The position numbers and the translations under genes are program-made. From an uncultured Planctomycetota bacterium (GTDB lineage: Bacteria; Planctomycetota; Phycisphaerae; Phycisphaerales; UBA5793), in contig CAADHA010000034.1 in assembly GCA_900696685.1 (NCBI GenBank), positions 1 to 36,359 of the forward strand: 36,359 bases of DNA, in the 5' to 3' direction. The notes under the pieces were generated by a model, which was given only the letters and a program-made list of their open reading frames with translations, did not search any database and was not told the origin of the DNA. Positions 1 through 8,485 of the stretch are shown piece by piece (within the stretch, counting starts at the first letter, position 1; each line of letters starts with the position of its first letter).

Positions 1-1954
1 CCGGCGGTTCGGCCGAACCCAGGTCTCCCCGGAGCAGGTGAATGGTCCTCTCGCGCAAGAGGGTGCGCGCGGCAAAGTGCATGGCCGTCATGGCCGCCAG
101 CAGCGCCAGCGCCGCGCCGAGCGCGATGGACGCCGCGGAGACGTGCAGGCGCAGCGCCGCGCCCGCCACGGCTCCGCGCCAGATGGATGAGAGCGCCGCG
201 AGCAGTGCGGCGCTGTAAGCCACACCAAGAGGTGCGCCGATGCCGGCGCCCGCCAGCGCCACGAGCAGCGCTTCGCGCGACAGCCAGCCGCGCACCGTAC
301 CGGTGGTCCAGCCGACCGCGAGCGCCGTCCCCACTTGCCGCGCGCGTCGATTGACGGCGAAGGCGAAGAGAAGCCCGGCCAGCAGCGCCGCGGCGATGAT
401 GAGAAAGAGGCTCAGACCGATGAAGAGGCCGCCGAAATCCGTCGTCGGATTCGCCGCCGCCATCGCCCTCTCCCGCACAGGCTCGAAGACAAAGCCGAAA
501 CGATCCGGTTCGAGCCGGTCGATGAGCGATTCGGCCGTGAGCGGCGAGTCCGCCGGCGCGCGAATTGCCGTGAGACTGCCGAAGCGGTTCGCCCAGATTT
601 TCTGCGCGGCTTCAAGGGAGATGAACGCCTTGGGCGCGCCGCGGAACTCGTCCCAATAGGCCTCGTCCTTGTCGCGAATGCGATCGAGATCGACGGGAAT
701 GCCGGGGTTCCAGTTGCGGCAGTCGGCGCTGTCGCTCAGGCCGGGGATCTGGGGCATGAGGTCGGGGTCCACGGCAACGCCGGCCTGTTCGATGACGCCG
801 GCGACGCGAAACGTGGCGCTGCGCTCGGTGAGTGCTCTTCCCGCTTCCAGCACGAAGTATCGCAGTTCGATCTCATCGCCGGGGCTGGCGTGCAGATCTT
901 CCGCTGCCCAGCGTGTGAGGATGATCTCATCAATGCCGATGGACTCAGGCACGACGGCGCTCCAGGCCGGCGGAAGGGGCGGCGCCCCGGTCAGCGTGCC
1001 GATTCCGGCGACGGTCGAGTAAGGAGTCATCCGCTCGCCGCGGCGGATTTCGTTGACGAAGTAGGTGAGCAGGCCGATGGTGCGCGGCTCGATCTCGGCC
1101 GCGGCGCGCACGATCGGCGCATCGAGGAAGACGCGCGGCGTTCGCCACTCCACCATGCCGTCGGTCTTGCTGGCGCGCGTCTCAAGGCCGAGGTCCGCGG
1201 CGCACCAGACGGCTTTGACGCGTTCATTGATCACTGCGACTTTGCGCCGCTCATCTTCCGTTGATGACGAAGCGAGCAGCAGGTTGGCGCGTGCCTGCTG
1301 CCCGGCCTGGCGCGCCAGCCACTCCCGAGGAACGAAGACGTTGAAGGGCGGCGTCTGATCGGCCGTCAGGCTGAAGCGGCCGAATGCCGCTTCATCAGCG
1401 ATGCCGGCCACGATGACGCGCAGCGCCAGCACCGCGTCATCCGTTGCTGCAAACGTGAGGTCGCGCGAGAGCGCCGAGGGCCTGTTGACGCGAAGCACGA
1501 TCGCGTCGCCCGGCTCAACCGCCAACTGCGCTGCGAGGCGCTCGTTCACGAGGGCTTCGCCCTCTCGCATGAGGGGCGGCGACACTGCCTGGGGCACCAT
1601 GGTGAAGAACCGCTCGTCGACTCCGGACACCATCACATTGAGCGCGCGGCGCGAGCGATCCACGGTGGAGGCCATGCCCTGGAGTTGCAGGACCGGCGCC
1701 AGATGCAGCGATGGATCGAGATTTGCGACGAGCGCGGCCAGGTCGGCGCGCAAGAATCGATCGCCGGTGGTCATCGCGGAGTCGATGGAGCCGATGCGAG
1801 CCATTGCCGCGTCGCGCAGCGTCTGCCGGACGGATTCGCCGACGATGAGCGCGCCGACGAGCACCATCGCCGCCAGCGCAGTGCCCAGGAGCGTGCCGCT
1901 GAGCGCGCGGCGGTCGTGCATCGCGCTGAGCCACGCCAGCCGCCAGCTGGTCAT
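1..1954 (-). CDS. FtsX/MacB-type ABC transporter permease (3' end beyond the window)
   Basis: The minus-strand frame is open for 651 codons from the ATG at 1954 to the window edge, so the C-terminus is missing. The protein begins MTSWRLAWLSAMHDRRALSG and then has one hydrophobic segment near residues 20-40. A long soluble domain follows, rich in phrases such as GDAIVLRV and VAGIADEA that resemble the periplasmic MacB-like domain. A second hydrophobic block near residues 510-540 and further ones after it begin the FtsX membrane domain. The start overlaps the stop of the upstream ATPase gene as ATGA, so the two are translationally coupled and probably form one transporter. Such transporters usually export lipids, lipoproteins or small molecules, or act mechanically; the substrate here is unknown. 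At more than 650 residues it is longer than a standard 400-residue MacB/LolC permease, which suggests a duplicated FtsX-type protein. Confidence 0.8.
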   Translation of the reverse strand, partial: MTSWRLAWLSAMHDRRALSGTLLGTALAAMVLVGALIVGESVRQTLRDAAMARIGSIDSAMTTGDRFLRADLAALVANLDPSLHLAPVLQLQGMASTVDRSRRALNVMVSGVDERFFTMVPQAVSPPLMREGEALVNERLAAQLAVEPGDAIVLRVNRPSALSRDLTFAATDDAVLALRVIVAGIADEAAFGRFSLTADQTPPFNVFVPREWLARQAGQQARANLLLASSSTEDERRKVAVINERVKAVWCAADLGLETRASKTDGMVEWRTPRVFLDAPIVRAAAEIEPRTIGLLTYFVNEIRRGERMTPYSTVAGIGTLTGAPPLPPAWSAVVPESIGIDEIILTRWAAEDLHASPGDEIELRYFVLEAGRALTERSATFRVAGVIEQAGVAVDPDLMPQIPGLSDSADCRNWNPGIPVDLDRIRDKDEAYWDEFRGAPKAFISLEAAQKIWANRFGSLTAIRAPADSPLTAESLIDRLEPDRFGFVFEPVRERAMAAANPTTDFGGLFIGLSLFLIIAAALLAGLLFAFAVNRRARQVGTALAVGWTTGTVRGWLSREALLVALAGAGIGAPLGVAYSAALLAALSSIWRGAVAGAALRLHVSAASIALGAALALLAAMTAMHFAARTLLRERTIHLLRGDLGSAEPP

Positions 1955-2691
1955 CGCGCCGCTCCCTGAGCGGGGCGGCGTCCGGCGCGGTCCTCAAGGC
2001 GCCCGGCGCGCAGTTCGAGCGTCCGGTCCATCGTCGCCGCCAGCGACGTCGAGTGAGTGACGACAATCAGTGCTGCGTCTCGCTCGCGGCCCAATCGCGA
2101 CAGGATCGACCACACCTCCTCCGCCGAGGCCGCGTCGAGCGAGCCGGTCGGCTCGTCGGCGAGAATGACATCCGGCTCGTTGATGAGGGCGCGGACGACG
2201 GCGACGCGCTGGCACTCGCCGCCGGAGAGTTGCCCCGGTTTGTGGTGCAGCCGTGCGCCGAGGCCCACCTGGCCGAGCAGGTCTCTGGCCCGCTGCGCCG
2301 CCGCACCGCCTCGGCCCGGCGCGCCCGGCGCGAGAGTCGGAATGAGGACGTTTTCGAGCGCGCTGCACTGGGGCATGAGGTGGTGCATCTGAAAGATGAA
2401 CCCAAGGCGGTTGCACCTCAGTGCCGCGCTCTGCGCCGGCGCGAGCAAATCGATGCGCCGGCCGTCGAGGAGGATCTCACCGGCCGTGGGTGCATCAAGC
2501 GTGCCGATGAGATTGAGCAGCGTACTCTTGCCCGATCCCGATGGGCCGACGATCGCGACCGACTCGCCGCGTTCAACGGAAAGCGAGACGTCGTCGAGAA
2601 TGGTGAGCGCCGGCGATCCCGCCGCGCCTTCGTATCGCTTGACGAGATGACTCACGCACAGCAGCGGCTCGAATGCGTTCAAGGTCTGCAC
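1951..2691 (-). CDS. ABC transporter ATP-binding protein, LolD/MacB family
   Basis: This 246-residue nucleotide-binding subunit carries all the ABC ATPase motifs. Walker A is GPSGSGKST at residues 49-57, the Q-loop is in FIFQMHH near 101, the signature LSGGE is at 155-159, Walker B is VILADE at 175-180, and the switch histidine is in VTHS at 213. The pattern of a short insert and the sequence LADEPTGSLD is typical of the LolD/MacB/FtsE group. It should power the FtsX-type permease encoded immediately downstream, whose ATG overlaps this stop codon by four bases. It lies 48 bases after the halogenase-like gene on the same strand, so it may be the export arm of the neighbouring biosynthetic genes. 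That link is inferred from position only. Confidence 0.93.
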   Translation of the reverse strand: MQTLNAFEPLLCVSHLVKRYEGAAGSPALTILDDVSLSVERGESVAIVGPSGSGKSTLLNLIGTLDAPTAGEILLDGRRIDLLAPAQSAALRCNRLGFIFQMHHLMPQCSALENVLIPTLAPGAPGRGGAAAQRARDLLGQVGLGARLHHKPGQLSGGECQRVAVVRALINEPDVILADEPTGSLDAASAEEVWSILSRLGRERDAALIVVTHSTSLAATMDRTLELRAGRLEDRAGRRPAQGAAR

Positions 2692-2739
2692 TCTCCGGGG
2701 GGAGGGTCCAAGATTCGGCCACGCCTCAAGCGTATGCCA

Positions 2740-4035
2740 TCAGCGCCGTGGTGCGCCCGTCTCGGAGGGGACGAGAGGCCCTCCGTGCGGCAGCGGCTCG
2801 GGAATGGCGGCGAAGTCGCGCGCGGCGGCGAAGAGCGGATCGAAGTTCATCTCCACGTTGCCGATGAGGCAGTCTGTGAGGTCGCGGCGGAAGTGAGGAT
2901 GGGCCCGCAGGAATGCGCCGAAACTGAAGTTCGTGTCGTAGAAGGCGTAGACCAGCCGGCGCATCGCCTCAATGCCCTTGCGAAACTTCTCGCCGTATTC
3001 TTCAAAGCGCGCCGCGGAGACGTCGCCCAGGCGCAGCGCCTCGTGCACGGCGTCGCCCGCCATCACGCCCGAGTAAAGCGCCAAGAACACGCCGCTCGAG
3101 AACACCGGATCAAGGAACCCGAACGCATCGCCTACGAGCAGCAGGCCGTCCGCTGCGCAGTGCTTTGACCGGTAGGAGTAGTCGCCGGTCATGCGATACT
3201 CTCCCTGCTGCGCCGCGCCGTCGAGATGCTCCCTGATCCAGGGCTGTATCTGCACCTCCCGCTCAAACATGGCGCGCGGGTCGAGATCGCGATCGCGGTA
3301 GAGATAGTCCTTCTCGCAGACGATGCCGACGCTGACGATGTCATCAGGCAGCGGAATGTACCAGAACCACCCCTTGCCGGGGAGGTAGGCGACGGTCGTG
3401 GCGCCTTCATCAATGCCCGGATCGCGCTTCGCGCCCTTGTAGTAGGTCCAGAGGGCGATCTTGCGCAGTTTCGGATCGTTGATGCGCCAGCCGAGTTGCT
3501 GCGCGGCGAAGGAGTCGCGGCCGGTTGCGTCAAGGGTCATGGCAGCGCGGAACCCGGTCTCGCGGCCTTCGTTGTCGCCGGCGATGACGCCGACGACCGC
3601 TTCGCCCTGGCGGATGAGCCGCCGCGCCGCCAGACCCAGGCGCACCTCCACGCCTTTCTCGATCGCATTGTCGAGCAGGATCTGGTCGAAGGCGCTTCGC
3701 ACCACCTGCCACGTCCGTGCGCAGTCGTGGTCGATGTGCCGGCGGAAGTAGAAGGGCGTTGTCTGCCGGCCGTCGAGGCCGACGAACTGCACGCTGTGCT
3801 TCTGCACCGAGCACGGCGCCCGGTCGATCTTCTCGACGAGGCCGAGGCGCTGGAGCGGAAACCACGCGTAAGGGATGATCGACTCGCCGATGCGGTAGCG
3901 CGGGAAGGTGGAGCGATCGATGATGATGACGCGCCGGCCGTGCTCAGCCAGGATGGCGCCGCAGGTGGTGCCCGCCGGCCCCGCGCCGAGGATGATTGCG
4001 TCGCACTCCACCATGTTGCCGCCGCTGGAACTCAT
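2740..4035 (-). CDS. FAD-dependent oxidoreductase, flavin halogenase-like
   Basis: The 431-residue protein has an N-terminal Rossmann dinucleotide site (GAGPAG, residues 17-22) and an FPRYRIGESIIP motif at 44-55. It also has GWFWYIP at 222-228 and a GDAFGFLDP flavin-binding motif at 302-310. The PRxxIGES and GWxWxIP motifs are hallmarks of flavin-dependent halogenases and of related oxygenases and reductases found in pigment and polyketide clusters. Motifs alone cannot separate a true halogenase from a non-halogenating relative. The ATG at 4035 overlaps the stop of the chorismate-lyase-like gene as ATGA, so the two are translationally coupled. An aromatic, possibly 4-hydroxybenzoate-derived, substrate fits the context. 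A geranylgeranyl-reductase-like role is the main alternative. Confidence 0.85.
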   Translation of the reverse strand: MSSSGGNMVECDAIILGAGPAGTTCGAILAEHGRRVIIIDRSTFPRYRIGESIIPYAWFPLQRLGLVEKIDRAPCSVQKHSVQFVGLDGRQTTPFYFRRHIDHDCARTWQVVRSAFDQILLDNAIEKGVEVRLGLAARRLIRQGEAVVGVIAGDNEGRETGFRAAMTLDATGRDSFAAQQLGWRINDPKLRKIALWTYYKGAKRDPGIDEGATTVAYLPGKGWFWYIPLPDDIVSVGIVCEKDYLYRDRDLDPRAMFEREVQIQPWIREHLDGAAQQGEYRMTGDYSYRSKHCAADGLLLVGDAFGFLDPVFSSGVFLALYSGVMAGDAVHEALRLGDVSAARFEEYGEKFRKGIEAMRRLVYAFYDTNFSFGAFLRAHPHFRRDLTDCLIGNVEMNFDPLFAAARDFAAIPEPLPHGGPLVPSETGAPRR

Positions 4036-4604
4036 GTGCTTTCACTCATTTCGATGGGGGGAAGAATCTCAACGACTTCGGCGATCGTTCGTCGGCCCCC
4101 GTCGAACAGATTGGTGTGCCGGCCGTAGAGCACCATCTCGCTCGACAGTGCAAAGATGCTGCGCGTCGTCGGATCGCTCCGACAACGGAAGAACGCGCTC
4201 GGGCGGCACTGATGCCCGATGCGAAACTCATGCAGGATCGCGCCGAGGGGCCGGCGGCACTCGATGATGCTCCGCAGCACCGGCGGGGCGAACGCCTCGA
4301 GATTGATCCGGATCGCACCATACTCGACAGGCCGCTCGCCCGCGCCGGCGACGAGCACCACCTGCCGGCGCAGCCAGGTCTCATCTCGCCGCACTTCCAG
4401 CAGGCGCAGGCCGATCGGGCTGCCGAAGAACTCTTCGAGCGTGCTCGTCATGTCGCGCTCGTGCACGAGCAGGCCGCGATAGGGCTGGGGCATCAGTGCG
4501 CCGTCAATCGCTTCCGCCGCGGGCATGGCGTCGCCGTGGTCCGCATAGAACTCGTCCAGCGGAAACATGAGGTCGGCAATACGGTGAGTGCGCGGCGTCA
4601 TCAA
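4032..4604 (-). CDS. chorismate-lyase-like protein (UbiC/DUF98 type)
   Basis: The 190-residue protein matches the chorismate lyase fold pattern. It has an MTxxLExxxG segment at residues 52-61, then RLLEV and WLRR around 67-80, then an AxRINL segment near 95-100. RRPLGAIL follows near 117-124, then YGRHTNLFDGG near 158-168, and a terminal AEVVEILPP. R79 aligns by eye with the arginine of UbiC that contacts substrate, and E176 or E179 with its C-terminal catalytic glutamate. UbiC converts chorismate to 4-hydroxybenzoate and pyruvate. The overall identity to UbiC is low, so the assignment rests on spaced motifs. The next gene downstream, halogenase-like, starts within its stop codon, and 131 bases upstream lies an acyl-CoA ligase. 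That context supports provision of 4-hydroxybenzoate or a similar acid for activation. Confidence 0.65.
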   Translation of the reverse strand: MMTPRTHRIADLMFPLDEFYADHGDAMPAAEAIDGALMPQPYRGLLVHERDMTSTLEEFFGSPIGLRLLEVRRDETWLRRQVVLVAGAGERPVEYGAIRINLEAFAPPVLRSIIECRRPLGAILHEFRIGHQCRPSAFFRCRSDPTTRSIFALSSEMVLYGRHTNLFDGGRRTIAEVVEILPPIEMSEST

Positions 4605-4735
4605 ACGTCCTGTGGCGGGTTCCTGCGTCAGCGGCGAATGGTAGGGGCCTTGCGATCCGTCGGGTCCGCCACTCCTGCTCGGAGTGATCGAGCCGCGCCA
4701 GGTTGCCCGCGGCGGGCTATCCGCGCGGTGGATCT

Positions 4736-6037
4736 CTACTCGTCGAGGAACACCCAGCGCCGGGCCTTGAGTTCAAAGCGAGGCAGATCACCGCTGCTCG
4801 CGGCCCGCACGTGCACGCGCAGGTTCCACGCATCGCGGATGGCGTGCTCGACGCGCCGGCACAGCGCCGATGCATCGCCGGCCGCCTCGCGCGGCTCGAC
4901 GATCACGCGCAGATCGGCCATGCCGCGGCTGCGACCGATTTCCGCGCGGTACTCCGCCACTTCGGGGAATGCGCCCATGATCGCGTCAAGGGCGCTGGGG
5001 TAGAGATTTGTTCCGCGGATCACCACCATGTCGTCGCGCCGCCCGATGATCCCGCCGCGCAGGCGCAGCGTGACGCGGCCGCAGGCGCATACCCCCGGCG
5101 CCTCGGCCCGCACGAGATCGCCGGTGCGGTAGCGCAGCACCGGCGATCCGGCCCGCCCGAGCGTCGTGAGGACCAGTTCGCCTTCCGCGCCGGCTTGCGG
5201 CGCGGCCAGAGACGCTCCGAAGGCATCGACCACTTCGCAGAGGTACATGCCCTCATTCACATGCAGCACGCCGGGCCGCAGCGGACACTCAAACGTCACC
5301 GGCCCGACCTCCGTCATGCCGTGATGATCCAGGACCCGCGCGCCCGGCCAGAGGCGCTCGATCCGCGCGCGGACGGCGGGCACGCTGCCGCCGGGCTCAC
5401 CGGCCACGATGAGCGTTCGCACCGCGGCCTTCGAGAGGTCCAGCCCCTCTTCGGCTGCCGCCTCGCCGAGGCGGATCGCGTAAGTCGGCGTGCAGCACAC
5501 GACGGTGACCCTGTTGGCGACCATGGCGCGCAGGCGGGTCGCGGTGTTCACCCCCCCCCCCGGAATGCACAGGCAGCCGCGATCGAGGGCCGCGTCCCAC
5601 GCCATCCAGAAGCCGATGAATGGACCGAAGGAGCAGGGGAAAAACGCGCAATCCTCAGGCGTCACGTCCGCCGCGTCGAAGACGGCCTGCCAACCGCCCA
5701 TCAGCCAGCGCCAATCCTCCGCCGTGTCGAGCCAGCGCAGCGGCCGGCCCGAGGTCGAACTCGTCTGGTGAAGGCGCGTGTAGCGGCGGCGCTCGTACGT
5801 GAAATTCGTTCCATAAGGCGGATGAGCGTCCTGGTCGGCCGTAAGTTCCGCCTTGGTCAGCAGCGGCATTCGACGGCGGAACTCGTCGAGCGAAACGATC
5901 GATGCATCAACTCCCGCCGCGCGCAGGCGCGGCGACCAGAAGGCGTTCTCGCGCTCGATCGCGCCGATGAGCGCCTTGAGCCGCTCGATCTGGTGCGACT
6001 CGATCTCCTCGGGGCTGGTGAAGCGGACTTCGCTCAT
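4736..6037 (-). CDS. PaaK-like (phenylacetate-CoA ligase family) AMP-forming acyl/aryl-CoA ligase
   Basis: The 433-residue protein has the layout of the phenylacetate-CoA ligase branch of adenylate-forming enzymes. An N-terminal helical region is followed by the phosphate loop TSSTSGRP near residues 92-99. The sequence DHHGMTEVGP holds the A5-type motif, YRTGDLV the ATP-ribose motif, and GRRDDMVVIRGTNLYP the hinge and C-terminal lid. It should activate a carboxylic acid, probably aromatic, to an AMP ester and then a CoA or carrier thioester. A CACG pair near residue 335 resembles the cysteines seen in some PaaK homologues. The stop-to-start gap to the upstream membrane-protein gene is 10 bases. 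An 11-base G tract (C11 on the plus strand at 5551-5561) lies within the coding sequence at a PGGGV segment without breaking the frame. Confidence 0.85.
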   Translation of the reverse strand: MSEVRFTSPEEIESHQIERLKALIGAIERENAFWSPRLRAAGVDASIVSLDEFRRRMPLLTKAELTADQDAHPPYGTNFTYERRRYTRLHQTSSTSGRPLRWLDTAEDWRWLMGGWQAVFDAADVTPEDCAFFPCSFGPFIGFWMAWDAALDRGCLCIPGGGVNTATRLRAMVANRVTVVCCTPTYAIRLGEAAAEEGLDLSKAAVRTLIVAGEPGGSVPAVRARIERLWPGARVLDHHGMTEVGPVTFECPLRPGVLHVNEGMYLCEVVDAFGASLAAPQAGAEGELVLTTLGRAGSPVLRYRTGDLVRAEAPGVCACGRVTLRLRGGIIGRRDDMVVIRGTNLYPSALDAIMGAFPEVAEYRAEIGRSRGMADLRVIVEPREAAGDASALCRRVEHAIRDAWNLRVHVRAASSGDLPRFELKARRWVFLDE

Positions 6038-6047
6038 CGGCTCTGGC

Positions 6048-6617
6048 TCAGGGGCGGCGCTCGGCAGGCGTCGGAGCGCGGGTCAAGGCGTGCGCGGCGG
6101 CGGTTGCGCTTGATGGAGCCGGCGCCGCGGGCTTGTAGAGTGTTACCAGCATCCCCCCGCATGCTGCAAGGACGATGCCAAGCACAAAGGGCCAGCGAAT
6201 GCTCGACCACCCACCGGCGGGCGGGTGCATCGCGATGGTAACCAGGGCGTTGACGATCGGCGCGCCGGCGAAGATGATCGACATGACCACGGCCGGATGC
6301 CCCTTGGCGCCGAAGGCCAGCAGCACGCAAAACGCGCCCACTGCCCCGACCACTCCGGCGAGAAGTGACCATCCGACGCCCTTGCCCGGCATCGTCCACG
6401 TCGCGCCCGAGAACCACAGCAGGGCCGCCGGTGCAAGCACTGCGATCAGAACGTATGCAATGCCGACCCAGAGAAAGGCCTTGTAGCGCCCATTGACCGC
6501 ATCGCCCATGTTTACCTGCCCCGTGTGCAGGAAAATGCCGTAGACACCCCAGCAGGCGACGGTCAACAGGGCAAAGGTGATCCACATCGAACTGGTCGAA
6601 GAGGTCGTCTCAGGCAT
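6048..6617 (-). CDS. EamA/DMT-like integral membrane protein
   Basis: This is a 189-residue hydrophobic protein with about five membrane segments, roughly at residues 12-29, 45-66, 80-103, 108-127 and 142-162. It ends in an Ala/Pro/Thr-rich cytoplasmic-looking tail. The pattern and length fit a half-size EamA or drug/metabolite-transporter-like protein, which would act as a dimer or as a partner of another half. No substrate can be read from the sequence. It sits between the thioesterase (12-base gap) and the CoA ligase (10-base gap), so it is very likely co-transcribed with them. It may move a precursor or product of the locus across the inner membrane, which is inference. Confidence 0.7.
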   Translation of the reverse strand: MPETTSSTSSMWITFALLTVACWGVYGIFLHTGQVNMGDAVNGRYKAFLWVGIAYVLIAVLAPAALLWFSGATWTMPGKGVGWSLLAGVVGAVGAFCVLLAFGAKGHPAVVMSIIFAGAPIVNALVTIAMHPPAGGWSSIRWPFVLGIVLAACGGMLVTLYKPAAPAPSSATAAAHALTRAPTPAERRP

Positions 6618-6629
6618 TGAATCGATTCC

Positions 6630-7097
6630 TCACTTTACGGCATTGAGCAGTTCAGATGGCGCGACCTCGATGAGTCGCATGAACGCCTCCGGCATCGGCG
6701 CCGCGCGCAGCCGACCGTCAGCGAGGTGATTCGTCGCGAACAGAGCCGTCACCGTTCCCCTGGCCATGACAGGCGAGTCATCGGTCAGGCCCTTTGCTCC
6801 AACGCGCCGGAAGTGGAAACGATAGGTGATTGCCTTGTCCGTCTTGCGCTCCACGAGCAGTTGCACTTCCATCTCATCCTGGAATCGGAAAGGAGCGAAG
6901 TAGCGGCAGGAGACTTCGACGCGCGGCCAGCCGGCCATCCGTTCGCCGACCTGCTCGTGAACCGTCTCGCCGATGGATCGCACGAACGCGTGTTCCACGG
7001 CCTCCATGATGCGGAAGTAGTTGGCGAAGTGCATGATCCCCGCGGCGTCGGTGTCGGCGAACTCGACAATGCGGCGGACTCGAAACTCGTGAGGCAT
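6630..7097 (-). CDS. hotdog-fold acyl-CoA thioesterase (4-hydroxybenzoyl-CoA thioesterase / YbgC family)
   Basis: The 155-residue protein carries the family motif FADTDAAGIMHFANYFRIMEA near its N-terminus, with the Asp of the 4HBT/YbgC active site. Further family features are CRYFAPFRFQDEMEV and a C-terminal GTVTALF strand. The family hydrolyses CoA or ACP thioesters in the cytosol. I placed the start at the ATG at 7097. A longer frame from 7169 would overlap the end of the glycosyltransferase gene by 58 bases, and its first 24 residues do not look like the family. No strong ribosome site precedes 7097. Thioesterases of this class occur in 4-hydroxybenzoate, aryl polyene and menaquinone pathways; here it neighbours a CoA ligase and a chorismate-lyase-like gene. 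Confidence 0.85.
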   Translation of the reverse strand: MPHEFRVRRIVEFADTDAAGIMHFANYFRIMEAVEHAFVRSIGETVHEQVGERMAGWPRVEVSCRYFAPFRFQDEMEVQLLVERKTDKAITYRFHFRRVGAKGLTDDSPVMARGTVTALFATNHLADGRLRAAPMPEAFMRLIEVAPSELLNAVK

Positions 7098-7111
7098 GGA
7101 GCGATTCCGTT

Positions 7112-8440
7112 TCAGACCGATAAGGGGCTCGGCGCCGCTGCACGGGCGGGGCGCACGACCATCATACACACTTCTTCAACCTCGCGGGCCATGCGGTCGA
7201 CGTTGAACTTCTCAAGGACGCTCGCCCGGCCTGCTTCGCCCAGCGCCCGCGCCCGCCCGCGATCGCGGAGCACGGTGGCCAGCGCCTCGGCCAGGGCCTC
7301 GGGATCATCCGGCTCGCAGAGCAGGCCGCCGCCCGTCGTTTCGATGAGTTCGGGAAACGCGCCATGACGCGGCTGCACGACCGGCACGCCGCACGCCAGG
7401 GCCTCGATGACGTACAGCCCGAACGACTCGCCATAGGTCGCCGGAGTCGAGAACACATCGAGACTCCGGAGCATCTCGATCTTCGCCGGCCGCTCGATGT
7501 TTGGAGTGAACTTCGCGGCATCAGGCAGACCTGCCTTGCGCAGCGACTCTCGCAGGCCTTCGACAAACGCCTCATCGCCGCGCAGCATCACGCCCGCGGC
7601 GTGCAGCCGCACGTCGGCGAACCCCCCCCGCCTTCGCAGGAGGATGAACGCCTCGACGAGCGTCGCCAGGCCCTTGTCGCGGCACAGGCGCGCCAGGTAG
7701 CCGATCGTGCGCGGTTCATCCCCGCGCCGTGCCGTGCCGGGCTTGAAGTCCTCCAGGTCGATCCCATTGAGAACAACCTGCACGCGCTCGCGCGGCAGAG
7801 CCATCCGTTCAATCATGAGATCGCCGCAATAGCGGCTGACGGCGATGAAGCGATCAATCCCGCGCGCGTTGTCGCGCATGATCTTCCACGCCTCTTCGCG
7901 GTGCGACGCGGGCAGCGAATCGAGGAACGGCGCTTCGCCCTGGAGCGTGCACAGGATGGGACATCGAAACTCCGCCGCCAGCGGCTCCGCCAGCCCGCAC
8001 AGCATTGCATTCGAGAGCAGGAAGCAGTCCGGCCGCGGTTCGGCTCGCATGGCTTCGATGAGGCGCTGCACCTCGCCCGCCTGGCGTCCCCTGCGGCCGC
8101 GCAGCGTCGAGATCGTGAGGTCGCCCAGTTCGGCCGCACCGGTCATGTTGCTGCGGCGGGCGACCCAGCGCAGCAGCCCGGGCGCATCGAGCATCCGCCG
8201 CAGCCACGCGGGCAGCCTGGCCGCCCGCGCCCACTTGTACTGAAGGTACATGTTGATGCCGCCGAGGTAGACCGGCCCGCTCCCCTCGTGCTCTTGCTCT
8301 TCGAGCATGAAGGGCAGATAGAGCGGCACCATGCGCACTTCATGACCGCGCCGGCGCAGCGCGTGTCCGAGCGCGCCGTCGCGCAGGCACGAGCCGCAGT
8401 AGAAGTGTCCTGTGCCCGGGATGAGTTGAAAGATGCGCAT
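7112..8440 (-). CDS. GT4-family glycosyltransferase
   Basis: The 442-residue protein is a GT-B fold glycosyltransferase. The N-terminal domain opens with a short strand and a GTGHFYCGSCLRDGALG loop for the acceptor. The C-terminal domain begins after VLNGIDLEDF near residue 230. It contains the IGYLARLCRDKG donor-site segment and the nucleotide-sugar motif YGESFGLYVIEALACGVPVV, the EX7E region of GT4 enzymes. It should transfer a sugar from a nucleotide or lipid donor; the acceptor is unknown. The stop lies 14 bases before the thioesterase start, and the gene begins 45 bases after the radical SAM gene on the same strand. In this setting it may glycosylate the product of the cluster. An 8-base C run at about 7622-7629 lies inside the coding sequence. 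Confidence 0.88.
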   Translation of the reverse strand: MRIFQLIPGTGHFYCGSCLRDGALGHALRRRGHEVRMVPLYLPFMLEEQEHEGSGPVYLGGINMYLQYKWARAARLPAWLRRMLDAPGLLRWVARRSNMTGAAELGDLTISTLRGRRGRQAGEVQRLIEAMRAEPRPDCFLLSNAMLCGLAEPLAAEFRCPILCTLQGEAPFLDSLPASHREEAWKIMRDNARGIDRFIAVSRYCGDLMIERMALPRERVQVVLNGIDLEDFKPGTARRGDEPRTIGYLARLCRDKGLATLVEAFILLRRRGGFADVRLHAAGVMLRGDEAFVEGLRESLRKAGLPDAAKFTPNIERPAKIEMLRSLDVFSTPATYGESFGLYVIEALACGVPVVQPRHGAFPELIETTGGGLLCEPDDPEALAEALATVLRDRGRARALGEAGRASVLEKFNVDRMAREVEEVCMMVVRPARAAAPSPLSV

Positions 8441-8485
8441 CAGTCGGTCGAGCGGGAGCGCGGCCGTCCGCCCCGGGATGACGTA

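Noticed and set aside
4703..6241. A 512-codon plus-strand open frame across the CoA ligase
   Set aside because: It is antisense to a clearly recognised gene and rich in Arg/Ala/His of no recognisable pattern.
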